Below are positions 52,495 through 60,808 of a DNA stretch of 64,000 nt, piece by piece. How positions within the stretch are numbered: the stretch's first letter is position 1; each line of letters starts with the position of its first letter. A program made the translations under genes and the position numbers. Where the stretch lies: the NCBI RefSeq assembly GCF_024199945.1, contig NZ_JANADP010000001.1, forward strand, positions 4,278,001 to 4,342,000. Direction: 5' to 3'. Below the pieces are notes generated by a model. That model saw only the letters and a program-made list of their open reading frames with translations. It had not been told where the DNA came from and searched no databases. Origin of the DNA: Bradyrhizobium sp. CCGUVB4N (GTDB lineage Bacteria; Pseudomonadota; Alphaproteobacteria; Rhizobiales; Xanthobacteraceae).

Positions 52495-53388
52495 ATGGAC
52501 CGCTTCGAGACCATGCGCCTGTTCGTCCGCCTCGTGGAAAGGCGAAGTTTCACCGCTGCTGCGGCCGATCTCGGCCTGCCGCGCTCCACCGCAAGCGAAG
52601 TCCTGCGCGGCCTCGAGGCGCATCTCGGCGTGCGCCTGCTCGAACGCACCACGCGACATGTCACGCCGACGCTCGACGGCGAGGAGTATTATCGCCGCTG
52701 CGTCGCCATCCTGGCGGAGGTCGAGGAGGCGGAGAGCGCGATGCGCGACGCGCAGCCGCGCGGCCTGTTGCGGTTCGATGCGCATCCGCTGCTGACGCGC
52801 ACCTTCATTCTGCCGAACCTGCCTGAATTCTTGGCGCGCCATCCGTTGATCGAGCTGCAGATCGGGCAGGGCGATCGCCTCGTCGATCTCGTGCGCGAGG
52901 GCGTCGACTGCGTCATCCGGTCCGGCCAGCCCGAAGACAGCGGCATGATCCAGCGTCGTCTCGGCTCGATTGCGGAGGTGACGGTGGCGAGCCCCGCCTA
53001 TCTCGCCGCGCACGGCACGCCCGCGTCGCCGGATGCGCTCGACGGCCACCAGATGGTCGGATTCATCTCGTCGCGAACCGGCGACGTGCTGCCGCTCGAG
53101 TTTTCCGTGGGCGGTGCCCTGCGCGAGATCGTGCTGCCGAGCCGGATCAGGGTGAACAATTCCGACACGATGGCGGATCTGGCGCGGCTCGGATTCGGCC
53201 TGGCGCAGGCGCCGCGCTATCGTTTCGAAGATGATCTCGTCAGCGGCGCGCTGGTCGAAGTGCTGCCGAACCATCCACCATCACCGACGCCGCTGTCGGC
53301 GCTCTATCCGCAGAACCGCCAGCTTACGCTGCGCCTGCGTGTCTTCCTCGACTGGGTTGGACGCATTTTTGGCGAGGCCAAGCTCTAG
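52495..53388 (+). CDS. LysR-family transcriptional regulator
   Basis: A 297-residue LysR protein of the CrgA/DsdC-like branch: MRLFVRLVERRSFTAAAADLGLPRSTASEVLRGLEAHLGVRLLERTTRHV forms the helix-turn-helix, followed by the effector domain (RLGFGLAQAPRYRFEDDLVSGALVEVLP). The frame is open upstream, but ATG 52495 gives the conserved MDRFETMRLF start. It converges with the MmcQ-like gene (4-base overlap); its target is not evident. Confidence 0.88.
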   Translation: MDRFETMRLFVRLVERRSFTAAAADLGLPRSTASEVLRGLEAHLGVRLLERTTRHVTPTLDGEEYYRRCVAILAEVEEAESAMRDAQPRGLLRFDAHPLLTRTFILPNLPEFLARHPLIELQIGQGDRLVDLVREGVDCVIRSGQPEDSGMIQRRLGSIAEVTVASPAYLAAHGTPASPDALDGHQMVGFISSRTGDVLPLEFSVGGALREIVLPSRIRVNNSDTMADLARLGFGLAQAPRYRFEDDLVSGALVEVLPNHPPSPTPLSALYPQNRQLTLRLRVFLDWVGRIFGEAKL

Positions 53389-53729
53389 TCCAGGCCCAGC
53401 GCCTTCCGCGATTTGCGTGTGAGCCTTGCCACGATCAGGGCGTGGGCCTGCGCGAGATAGGCCGTCAGTTCCGCATCGGGCAACGCGTTGTTGCTCACCA
53501 ACTGCACCCATTTGGCCCGTGCCAGATAGGGCGCCGGCCGCGCGACACCGTGCTCGATCAGCATCGCATAGGCCATATCAGCGGTCTTGAACATGTAGCT
53601 TGCGGTAAAGCCGCCGCTCAGCGCGAACATCTTGCCGCCGACCTTGAACACGGAGGTGCCTTCCCACTGCACCACTTTGGTAGCAGCGGGCAGGCGCAGG
53701 CAACGGGCCTCAAAGGTCTTGGGAGTCAT
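53385..53729 (-). CDS. MmcQ/YjbR-family protein
   Basis: A 114-residue protein with the YjbR pattern: FEARCLRLPAATKVVQWEGTSVFKVGGKMFALSGG, then ARPAPYLARAKWVQLVSNNALPDAELTAYLAQAHALIVARL. These are double-wing/CyaY-like DNA-binding-fold proteins without known function. The ATG is placed where the family starts (MTPKTFEA). Confidence 0.85.
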   Translation of the reverse strand: MTPKTFEARCLRLPAATKVVQWEGTSVFKVGGKMFALSGGFTASYMFKTADMAYAMLIEHGVARPAPYLARAKWVQLVSNNALPDAELTAYLAQAHALIVARLTRKSRKALGLD

Positions 53730-53798
53730 GCGATTGCAATAGCGGACATCGGCGCACCTTTGTGGCAGCATGCATGTTCCAACCGAGGATGGAATGCC

Positions 53799-54350
53799 AT
53801 GTCGCGTGTTTCGATCAAGACCAGGGACGATCTGCCGGAAGCACTGCGCCCCCTGTGGGACAAGATGACGACCTATGGTGCGTTCGAGAACCAGGCCGGT
53901 GTGATGGCGCATCGCGCGCCGATCTTCAAGCACATGTGGTCGCTGCTGGTCGATCTCGCCAGCGAAGGCATAGTCTCGAAGCGCCATCTCGAGCTGGCGC
54001 TGGTCACGGTGTCGCTGCTCAACAAGTGCGATTACTGCGTTTCCCACCACGCGCCAAAACTCGCGGTGCAGGGTGTGTCGGAGCAGGGGGCCGCGCGCCT
54101 CATCGACTACAAGGATCACCCCGAACTCGATGAACGCGACAAGCTGGTCGTCGAATACGCCATCGCCGTCACCAACAACTGGAACAGGACGCGCGACGAG
54201 ATCTTTGGCTGCCTGCGCATGCACTTCTCGGAAGCGCAGATCGTCGAACTGACCTGGCGCATCGCGCTGTGCGGCGCCTTCAATCGCTTCAACGACATTC
54301 TCCAGCTCGAGGTCGAGCAGGGCGTTCCCCATAGCGAGGCTGCCGAGTAG
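53799..54350 (+). CDS. Carboxymuconolactone decarboxylase-family protein
   Basis: A 183-residue AhpD-like protein: RHLELALVTVSLLNKCDYCVSHHAPK contains the CxxC...H redox motif (about residues 74-83), as in AhpD. The long second half (DKLVVEYAIAVTNNWNRTRDEIFGCLRMHF) repeats the helical unit without the Cys pair. It may serve as a thiol-dependent peroxidase partner. ATG 53799 lies after GAGGATGGA. Confidence 0.86.
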   Translation: MSRVSIKTRDDLPEALRPLWDKMTTYGAFENQAGVMAHRAPIFKHMWSLLVDLASEGIVSKRHLELALVTVSLLNKCDYCVSHHAPKLAVQGVSEQGAARLIDYKDHPELDERDKLVVEYAIAVTNNWNRTRDEIFGCLRMHFSEAQIVELTWRIALCGAFNRFNDILQLEVEQGVPHSEAAE

Positions 54351-54422
54351 CGGCCGGCGGCTGCAGCTTCCGGACGACGGAAGATCACGGATCCGTGATT
54401 TGCGTCTCGATTATCGCAAACT

Positions 54423-54464
54423 ATATCGTAAGATATGTTTTGAGAAGGCGACGTAAGATATGTT
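54423..54464 (+). promoter_or_regulatory. Tandem CGTAAGATATGTT repeats, probable PadR autoregulatory sites
   Basis: CGTAAGATATGTT occurs exactly at 54427-54439 and again at 54452-54464, 25 bases apart. The first copy extends to the palindrome ATATC-GTAA-GATAT (54423-54436). The second copy covers the PadR start codon (ATG 54460), so binding could also block translation or early elongation. Confidence 0.65.
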
Positions 54465-55086
54465 CGGTAAACACCGAGACCACAGAGACTTTCACTTTGG
54501 GCACTTCGCCCACTTCGCCATGGGCCGGCATGGCGGGCGGCATCGCTTCGGCCGCGGCGGGCATGGCTTTTTCGGGCGCGGCGGCGACGAGTTTCCGGGC
54601 GCACGGCGGCTGTCCTCGCAGGACCTCCAGCTCGTGATCCTGGCGCTACTCGCCGAAAAGCCCGTGCATGGCTACGAGCTGATCAAGATCATCGAGGAGC
54701 GTTCGGAGGGGTTTTATACGCCGAGCCCCGGCGTGATCTATCCGGCGCTGACCTATCTCGAGGAGGTCGGCCACACCAGCGTCGCACAGGATGGCGGCAG
54801 AAAACTCTACAGCATCACGCCGCAGGGTGAGGCCTATCTCGCCGAGCAGCGTGGGACCGCTGATGCGATCCTCCAGGCGCTGTCACGGATCGGGCGCCGC
54901 ATGGACGAGGTGCGCGAGGCCTTTGCCGGCGTCAGCGATCTCGATGCCGATGCCTCCGACGAGCTGCATCGGGCCCGCCACAACCTCAAGCGCGCGCTGC
55001 GTTCCAGGCACGGCAGCGACTCCGCCGAGGCGCGTCGCATCGCCGGCATCCTGGAGCGTGCAGCCGCGGAAATTCTCGGCAAGTGA
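54460..55086 (+). CDS. PadR-family regulator with histidine-rich N-terminus (YqjI-like)
   Basis: A 208-residue protein. Residues 1-45 are rich in His, Phe and Gly (His at 5, 8, 12, 15, 18, 24, 28 and 35). The PadR winged helix follows: LQLVILALLAEKPVHGYELIKIIEERSEGFYTPSPGVIYPALTYLEEVGHTS, with the C-terminal helix. E. coli YqjI has the same layout, a His-rich nickel-binding arm before the PadR domain. A metal-responsive repressor is therefore likely, though the metal is unknown. It is followed after 15 bases by the O-methyltransferase gene, probably in one transcript. Confidence 0.85.
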   Translation: MFGKHRDHRDFHFGHFAHFAMGRHGGRHRFGRGGHGFFGRGGDEFPGARRLSSQDLQLVILALLAEKPVHGYELIKIIEERSEGFYTPSPGVIYPALTYLEEVGHTSVAQDGGRKLYSITPQGEAYLAEQRGTADAILQALSRIGRRMDEVREAFAGVSDLDADASDELHRARHNLKRALRSRHGSDSAEARRIAGILERAAAEILGK

Positions 55087-55101
55087 CGAGGAAAGCGGGA
55101 C

Positions 55102-55746
55102 ATGACTGATCAGCCGCACAGTCCGATCCGAGATCCGCGCGTCAACGCCGTGATCGCGCGCCTGCAAGGTGCGCGGCAGCGGCCCTCCGGCGGCGGACCG
55201 CGCAGTTCTTTCAACAGCCGCGATCCCCACGCTTATGCCGAGCAGGGCTTTTCGATCCATCCCGAGCAAGGCGAGCTGATCTACCTGCTGTGCCGCGGCC
55301 TGCGCGCCACACGCGTGGCGGAGTTCGCGACCTCGGTCGGCATGTCGACGCTCTATTTCGCCGCCGCCTTGCGCGACAATGGCGGCGGGAAGGTGATCGG
55401 CTCGGAGATCGTGCCAGCCAAGGTCGAGGCCGCCAGGCGTAACCTCGCTGAGGCGGGGTTGGCCGACTATGCCGAGATCCGCGAAGGCGATGCCCGCAAG
55501 ACGCTGCGCGATCTCGGCGGCCCCGTCGACTTCGTCCTGATCGACGGCTGGCCGGGCGAGGGTGGTCCCTCGCTCGCCCGTGAAGTGATTGAGATCGTCG
55601 CGCCGCAGCTGCTCGTCGGCGGCTATGTCATGAACGACAATGCCGAACCCGATTATCTCTCCTTCATCCGCGATCCCCAAAACGGCTTCGTGTCGATGAC
55701 GCTGCCGCTCAAGGGCGGCACGGAGCTAAGCCTGAAGGTGAAGTGA
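55102..55746 (+). CDS. SAM-dependent O-methyltransferase
   Basis: A 214-residue class I methyltransferase: RVAEFATSVGMSTLYFAAALRDNGGGKVIGSEI (SAM motif I region), GDARKTLRDLGGPVDFVLIDGW (motif with acidic residue) and GGYVMNDNAEP. It resembles caffeoyl-CoA/catechol O-methyltransferase-like proteins. Gene order after PadR suggests regulation by it. Substrate unknown. Confidence 0.84.
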   Translation: MTDQPHSPIRDPRVNAVIARLQGARQRPSGGGPRSSFNSRDPHAYAEQGFSIHPEQGELIYLLCRGLRATRVAEFATSVGMSTLYFAAALRDNGGGKVIGSEIVPAKVEAARRNLAEAGLADYAEIREGDARKTLRDLGGPVDFVLIDGWPGEGGPSLAREVIEIVAPQLLVGGYVMNDNAEPDYLSFIRDPQNGFVSMTLPLKGGTELSLKVK

Positions 55747-55779
55747 GGTCCTCCGCCCACAATACCTTCCGTTGGTGTG

Positions 55780-55840
55780 CCATCGTTGAACGATGGTCTC
55801 GTGCCACGGGCGCAGCAACGCCAAGAGGCGTTGCTGCGCC
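55780..55840. repeat. Two tandem perfect hairpins
   Basis: CCATCGTT-G-AACGATGG (55780-55796) is followed by GGCGCAGCAACGCC (55809-55822), loop AAGA, and GGCGTTGCTGCGCC (55827-55840), a perfect 14-bp stem. They lie just after the methyltransferase stop; no T-run follows. Confidence 0.7.
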
Positions 55841-55981
55841 GTGAGAGCGATGGATACGAAGAAAATTCGTGCGCCCTGACAAGCCAGCTGCATTGTGAGT
55901 TGTGCCTGAACGCCACGCGGTTACGATGCGTGCCGAGTTCCTGCGGTGTGCAGGAGCGGACATCGTCACTGGAGAGGCGAC

Positions 55982-57637
55982 ATGAGCGAGCAGGAACGCA
56001 AAGTCAAAGGATCGGACCTGTTCGTCGCGGCGCTCGAGAACGAAGGCGTCGACCGAATTTTTGGTGTGCCTGGCGAGGAAAACCTCGACCTCGTCGAATC
56101 GCTGCGCACCTCGAAGATCGAGCTGGTCCTGACTCGCCACGAGCAAGCGGCCGCCTTCATGGCAGCGACCCACGGCCGGTTGACCGGCAAGCCCGGCGTC
56201 TGTCTCTCCACGCTTGGCCCGGGCGCGCTCAACCTGTCGACCGGTGCCGCCTATGCGCATCTCGGCGGGATGCCGATGATCCTCATCACCGGGCAGAAGC
56301 CGATCATGAGCAGTCGGCAGGCACGCTTCCAGATCGTGGACGTGGTTGCAACCATGAAGCCGCTGACGAAATTGTCGCGGCAGATCGTCAGCGCCTCCTC
56401 GATTCCGACCGTGGTCCGCGATGCCTTCCGCGTGGCGATGGAGGAGCGGCCGGGTCCGGTGCATCTGGAATTGCCCGAGGACATCGCGGGCGATGAGGTG
56501 GCTGCTACCCCGGTGATCCCGATTCATCCGATCGAAATCCCCGTTGCGCACCGCGCCGCGCTCGACCGTGCCGCCGAGATGATCCTGGCCGCCAAGCGCC
56601 CGCTGGTGATGATGGGCGCTGCGACCAGCCGGCCGCACTCGACCCACGGCATCGCCAGCTTCGTGCGGCGGACCGGCATTCCCTTCTTCACAACGCAGAT
56701 GGGGAAGGGCACCGTGCCCGGCGGCACCAATCTCTACATGGGCACCGCGGCACTGTCAGAGCGCGACTATGTCCATGATGCGATCGACGCCGCCGATCTG
56801 ATCGTGGCGATCGGCCATGATCCGATCGAGAAGCCGCCCTTCATCATGGGGCCGTCGGGCCCGAAGGTCATTCACGTCAGCTACACGTCGGCGAGCGTCG
56901 AGCTGGTCTATTTTCCCGACGCCGAGGTCATTGGCGACGTCGGGCCGAGCCTGGAACTCCTGGCCGACCGGCTCGAGGGCAAGCTGCCCCAGGCAGCGGC
57001 GCTGCTGCCGTTGCGCGAGGAGATCCTCAACCACATCGCCGACCGCGCTACCGAGACGCGCTGGCCGCCGACGCCGCAGCGCATCGTGCACGACATCCGC
57101 CAGGTCATCCCCGAGAACGGCATCGTTGCGCTCGACAACGGCATGTACAAGATCTGGTTCGCGCGCAACTACCGTACCCGCGTCGCCAACACGCTGCTGC
57201 TCGACAACGCGCTGGCGACGATGGGGGCCGGCCTGCCGTCGGCGATGATGGCCGCGATGCTCTATCCCGATCGCCGCGTGCTCGCGGTCGCCGGCGACGG
57301 CGGCTTCATGATGAACAGCCAGGAGATGGAAACCGCCGTCCGCCTCAAGCTCAATCTGGTCGTGCTGGTGCTGGAGGACAACGCCTACGGCATGATCCGC
57401 TGGAAACAGGCTGTCGACCATTTCGCCGATTACGGCATGACCTTCGGCAATCCCGACTTTGCGCTTTACGCCAAGGCCTATGGCGCCAAGGGCCACCGCA
57501 TCGCCAGTATCGACAGCTTCGGTCCGACGCTCGATGCCGCCTTCAAGGAGGGCGGCGTGCATTTGGTCGTGATTCCGATCGATTATTCGGAGAACGTGCG
57601 GGTGCTGGTCGACGAGCTGCGCGCGCGGCAGAAATAG
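55982..57637 (+). CDS. Acetolactate synthase-like thiamine-diphosphate enzyme
   Basis: A 551-residue ThDP enzyme of the acetolactate synthase large-subunit type. The N-terminal pyrimidine domain has the catalytic Glu in LTRHEQAAAFMA; the middle domain follows; the PP domain has GDGGFMMNSQEME (GDG...N metal motif) and LEDNAYGMIRWKQ. No regulatory small subunit (ilvN/ilvH) is adjacent, and the FAD segment is less clear, so it may act as a biodegradative/catabolic synthase or a related decarboxylase. GGAGAGGCGAC precedes the ATG. Confidence 0.82.
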   Translation: MSEQERKVKGSDLFVAALENEGVDRIFGVPGEENLDLVESLRTSKIELVLTRHEQAAAFMAATHGRLTGKPGVCLSTLGPGALNLSTGAAYAHLGGMPMILITGQKPIMSSRQARFQIVDVVATMKPLTKLSRQIVSASSIPTVVRDAFRVAMEERPGPVHLELPEDIAGDEVAATPVIPIHPIEIPVAHRAALDRAAEMILAAKRPLVMMGAATSRPHSTHGIASFVRRTGIPFFTTQMGKGTVPGGTNLYMGTAALSERDYVHDAIDAADLIVAIGHDPIEKPPFIMGPSGPKVIHVSYTSASVELVYFPDAEVIGDVGPSLELLADRLEGKLPQAAALLPLREEILNHIADRATETRWPPTPQRIVHDIRQVIPENGIVALDNGMYKIWFARNYRTRVANTLLLDNALATMGAGLPSAMMAAMLYPDRRVLAVAGDGGFMMNSQEMETAVRLKLNLVVLVLEDNAYGMIRWKQAVDHFADYGMTFGNPDFALYAKAYGAKGHRIASIDSFGPTLDAAFKEGGVHLVVIPIDYSENVRVLVDELRARQK

Positions 57638-57652
57638 GAGAGCGGGGCCTGC

Positions 57653-57765
57653 ATGGTTCGAGACGCCCGCTTTCAGCGGGCTCCTCACCATTAGGAATTA
57701 GCATCTCGCCGCATATCCGGACCTCATCCTGCGGAGCCCGCAAAGCGGGCGCCTCGAAGGATGGC
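57653..57765. repeat. Palindromic repeat, ATGGTTCGAGACGCCCGC type
   Basis: ATGGTTCGAGACGCCCGC...GCGGGCTCCTCACCAT and CCTCATCCTGCGGAGCCCGC...GCGGGCGCCTCGAAGGATGG give nested inverted repeats. This is a distinct family of intergenic palindrome, between the ThDP enzyme and the chloride channel. Confidence 0.75.
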
Positions 57766-57823
57766 CACATCGGGACGATCTCGGCCCGATTTACGGCTCG
57801 GTGAATACCAGCCATTCCTTGAT

Positions 57824-57844
57824 ATATATCGTTCTACGATATAT
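57824..57844. promoter_or_regulatory. ATATATCG-TTCTA-CGATATAT palindrome upstream of the ClC gene
   Basis: A perfect 8-base inverted repeat with a 5-base centre lies 38 bases before the ClC start. It is strikingly AT-rich for this genome. The half-site TATATCGT also occurs before the PadR gene at 54422, so PadR control of the channel is possible. Confidence 0.6.
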
Positions 57845-57881
57845 TGGCAGGCGCGAAGCATCCTCCCGACAAGAGACATCC

Positions 57882-59708
57882 ATGCGCCAGACCCCCGACA
57901 TGACCGGCGGCCTCCCGCGGCCTCGCGGCAAGCCCGGAGATTTTACCGCCGACCGCCGCGTGCTGGTCCTGATCGGCATGGCGCTGCTGGTCGGCAGCAT
58001 CAGTGCCGGGGCCGCCTGGGTGCTGCTGAAGCTGATCGCGCTGGTGACCAATCTGGTCTGGTTCGGCCATGTCAGCGCCGAGAATGTCTCGCTGGCCAAT
58101 GCCCATCCGGGGATCTGGATGGTGCTGGCGCCGGCGCTGGGCGGTCTCGTGATCGGGTTGATGGCGCGGTTCGGCTCGGAGAAGATCCGCGGCCACGGTA
58201 TTCCCGAGGCGATCGAGGCGATCCTGATCGGTGGCAGTCGCATGCAGCCGAAGGTCGCGATCCTGAAGCCGTTGTCCTCCGCGGTGTCGATCGGCAGCGG
58301 CGGTCCGTTCGGCGCCGAGGGACCGATCATCATGACGGGCGGCGCGATCGGATCGATCTTCGCCCAGTGCTTTCATCTCGCCGCCGCCGAGCGCAAGACG
58401 CTGCTGGTCGCGGGCGCGGCCGCCGGCATGACGGCGATCTTCGGCACGCCGATCGCGGCGGTGCTGCTCGCGGTCGAGCTGCTGCTGTTCGAATGGAAGC
58501 CGCGCAGCTTCCTGCCTGTGGTGACGGGGGCGGTGATCTCGGCGGCGTGGCGCCCGCTGCTGTTCGGGACCGGACCGCTGTTTCCGTTCGCGGAGCGGCC
58601 GGATCTGCCCTGGTGGGGCCTCGTGGCTGCGATCGGCGTCGGCATCGTCGCCGGCCTGCAATCCGGGCTGATGACGCGGCTGCTCTACGCGATCGAAGAC
58701 CTGTTCGACCATCTGCCGGTGCACTGGATGTGGTGGCCGATGCTCGGCGGCCTCGTCGTCGGCCTTGGCGGGCTGATCGATCCCCGCGCGCTCGGCGTCG
58801 GCTACGACGTCATTGCCGATCTGTTGTCCGGCCACATGGTGCGCGACGAGGCGATCCGGTTGCTGCTGGTGAAATCCGCGATCTGGGTGATCGCGCTCAG
58901 TTCGGGCACCTCGGGCGGCGTGCTGGCGCCGCTGCTGATCCTGGGCGGCACGGCCGGCTGGTTGGAGGGATTGGCGCTGCCGGGTGGCGCATCATTCTGG
59001 GCGCTGGTCGGCATGGCCGCGATGATGGGTGGCACGATGCGCTCGCCGCTCACCGGCGTGATGTTCGCGATCGAGCTGACCGGCAATATCGACATGCTGC
59101 TGCCGCTGCTGGCGGCGACCGGCGCGGCGCACGCCGTCACTGTGCTTTTGCTCAAACGCTCGATCCTGACCGAGAAGATCGCGCGCCGCGGCCAACACAT
59201 CACGCGCGAATACGCGATCGATCCGTTCGAGCTGATGCGCACGGCCGATGTCATGGTCACCAAGGTCGACACGCTGCCGGTCGACATGTCCATCGATGCG
59301 GCGGTTGCTTTCTTCACCTCGGATCAGCGCCGTCACAAATCCTATCCCGTCGTCGCCGCCGATGGACGGCTGAACGGCATGGTGACCCGCGCCGACGTGC
59401 TGCGCTGGCGCACCGAGGGCGATCATCAGGCGGCGACGCTCGACGACGTCGTGTCGGATACCTCGGTCGTGGTGGCGCATCCCGACGACGTGCTGGGGCG
59501 GGTCGCCGATCTCATGGTCGCCTCCGACCTCGGGCGGCTGCCGGTGGTCGATCGTGCGAGCCATCGCGTGGTCGGCCTGGTCGCTCGCAAGGATTTGCTG
59601 AGAATTCGCGCGGTCGTGAACGCGCAGGAGGAGGACCGCAACGCATATTTCCTGCGCGAAAAGGCGCTTGTGCCGGAGGCGCGGATCGCGGAAGGTCAGC
59701 CCCTCTGA
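57882..59708 (+). CDS. ClC-family chloride channel/transporter with CBS domains
   Basis: A 608-residue ClC protein with about ten to twelve helices. The selectivity motif GSGGPFGAEGP (about residue 138) keeps the gating Glu, and the third motif reads GTSGGVLAPLLILGG, with Leu for the usual Phe. Residues 460 onwards hold two CBS domains (TADVMVTKVDTLPVDMSIDAAVAFF and VSDTSVVVAHPDDVLGRVADLMVASDLGRLPVV), which bind nucleotides in related proteins. It would move Cl- or a related anion, probably in exchange with H+. Start ATG 57882 follows AAGAGA. Confidence 0.9.
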   Translation: MRQTPDMTGGLPRPRGKPGDFTADRRVLVLIGMALLVGSISAGAAWVLLKLIALVTNLVWFGHVSAENVSLANAHPGIWMVLAPALGGLVIGLMARFGSEKIRGHGIPEAIEAILIGGSRMQPKVAILKPLSSAVSIGSGGPFGAEGPIIMTGGAIGSIFAQCFHLAAAERKTLLVAGAAAGMTAIFGTPIAAVLLAVELLLFEWKPRSFLPVVTGAVISAAWRPLLFGTGPLFPFAERPDLPWWGLVAAIGVGIVAGLQSGLMTRLLYAIEDLFDHLPVHWMWWPMLGGLVVGLGGLIDPRALGVGYDVIADLLSGHMVRDEAIRLLLVKSAIWVIALSSGTSGGVLAPLLILGGTAGWLEGLALPGGASFWALVGMAAMMGGTMRSPLTGVMFAIELTGNIDMLLPLLAATGAAHAVTVLLLKRSILTEKIARRGQHITREYAIDPFELMRTADVMVTKVDTLPVDMSIDAAVAFFTSDQRRHKSYPVVAADGRLNGMVTRADVLRWRTEGDHQAATLDDVVSDTSVVVAHPDDVLGRVADLMVASDLGRLPVVDRASHRVVGLVARKDLLRIRAVVNAQEEDRNAYFLREKALVPEARIAEGQPL

Positions 59709-59732
59709 ACTCCAGCACCGGCAGGAATGAAC

Positions 59733-60080
59733 ATGACTCGCGTTCGCTGTATCACCGAGATGGGCATGGGCGTCGACGTTCACGGCAGGGACGCCACCAA
59801 GGCAGCGAAGCGGGCCGTGTCGGATGCGATCCGGCACTCGAGCCTCGGCTTCTTCCGGATGATCGACAAGACCGCGAACGACATGTTCGTCGATGTCACC
59901 ATCGGCGTGCCCAATCCCGAGGCCGTCGACAAGGAGGCGGTCGCGAAGGAGCTTCCCTACGGCACCGTGACCGTCACCGCGGTCAAGGGCGGGCTGGAGA
60001 TTCCCTCGGCCACGGAAGTGGCCAATGATCCCATCCTGATCGCCAACGCCGCCGTCATCGTCAGCTTCGACAAGGACTAG
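59733..60080 (+). CDS. Lin0512-family protein
   Basis: A 115-residue protein matching the Lin0512 family: ITEMGMGVDVHGRDATKAAKRAVSDAIRHSSLGFFRMI near the N-terminus, then VDVTIGVPNPEAVDKEAVAKELPYG and the GGLEIPSATEVANDPILIANAAVIVSFD tail. The family is conserved in many bacteria but its role is unknown. ATG 59733 is preferred because GCAGGA lies 6 bases before it; ATG 59727 is possible. GNAT follows 4 bases after. Confidence 0.85.
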   Translation: MTRVRCITEMGMGVDVHGRDATKAAKRAVSDAIRHSSLGFFRMIDKTANDMFVDVTIGVPNPEAVDKEAVAKELPYGTVTVTAVKGGLEIPSATEVANDPILIANAAVIVSFDKD

Positions 60081-60084
60081 GCCG

Positions 60085-60777
60085 GTGTCCGACAGCGATG
60101 TGCGGCTCCTGGACCGTCCGATCTGGAGCGCACTGACGACGAGCCATCGGCATCTGGCCGAAGGCGGGCCGCGCGCGCTGCGCTATCCCCTGGACATGAC
60201 GCCGTTCGCCGACATGGTCGACATGTCGGCGGCAAGCTTTGCCGCGCTCGGTGATCTCATGTCCGGCTCACAAGTTGCCGCGCTGTTCACGCCTGATACG
60301 GTCGATGTTCCCGCGGGCTTCAAGGTCGTGTTGGCCGAAACCGGCGAGCAGATGATCGGCTCGCCCGCGGATAGCCCGTTGCGCGATGCCGAGATCGTCA
60401 CGCTTGGTGCGGCCGACGTTCCCGCGATGATGGCGCTCACCGCGCTGACCAAGCCCGGGCCGTTTGCATTGCGAACGCATGAGCTCGGGACGTTCCTCGG
60501 CATCCGCGTCGACGGCGAGCTGGTCGCGATGACGGGCGAGCGGATGAAACCGGGGAAGTTCGTCGAGATGACCGCGGTCTGCGTTCATCCCGACTATCGC
60601 GGGCGCGGCTATGCGCAGGCGCTGCTCGCCGCGGTCGCGCGCCAGATCGAGGCGCGCGGCGAGATTCCGTTCCTGCACGTATTCTCCCACAACACGTCCG
60701 CCATCGCGCTCTATCAGCGCCAGGGCATGCACATCCGCCGTCGTCTGCACGTCACGGCGTTCATGAAGCAGGAATGA
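60085..60777 (+). CDS. GNAT-family N-acetyltransferase
   Basis: A 230-residue protein. The C-terminal half is a GNAT domain (FVEMTAVCVHPDYRGRGYAQALLAAVARQIEARGEIPFLHVFSHNTSAIALYQRQGM) with the R/Q-x-x-G-x-G/A acetyl-CoA loop. The N-terminal 90 residues resemble the degenerate GNAT-like half of FR47-type proteins. GTG start; 4 bases after the Lin0512 gene, so co-transcribed. Confidence 0.87.
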   Translation: MSDSDVRLLDRPIWSALTTSHRHLAEGGPRALRYPLDMTPFADMVDMSAASFAALGDLMSGSQVAALFTPDTVDVPAGFKVVLAETGEQMIGSPADSPLRDAEIVTLGAADVPAMMALTALTKPGPFALRTHELGTFLGIRVDGELVAMTGERMKPGKFVEMTAVCVHPDYRGRGYAQALLAAVARQIEARGEIPFLHVFSHNTSAIALYQRQGMHIRRRLHVTAFMKQE

Positions 60778-60802
60778 CGGCCCGGCGGCCTGCGCCGGGC
60801 CG
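60778..60802. terminator. Possible terminator hairpin between convergent genes
   Basis: CGGCCCGGCG and CGCCGGGCCG form a perfect 10-bp stem with a 5-base loop directly after the GNAT stop and 6 bases from the convergent serine-rich gene. No T-run, so Rho-independent action is uncertain. Confidence 0.45.
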
Positions 60803-60808
60803 CGCATC

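Noticed and set aside
55777..56496. A 239-residue frame starting in the gap before the ThDP enzyme
   Set aside because: It crosses the hairpins and then overlaps the ThDP gene in another frame; no ribosome site or family motif.
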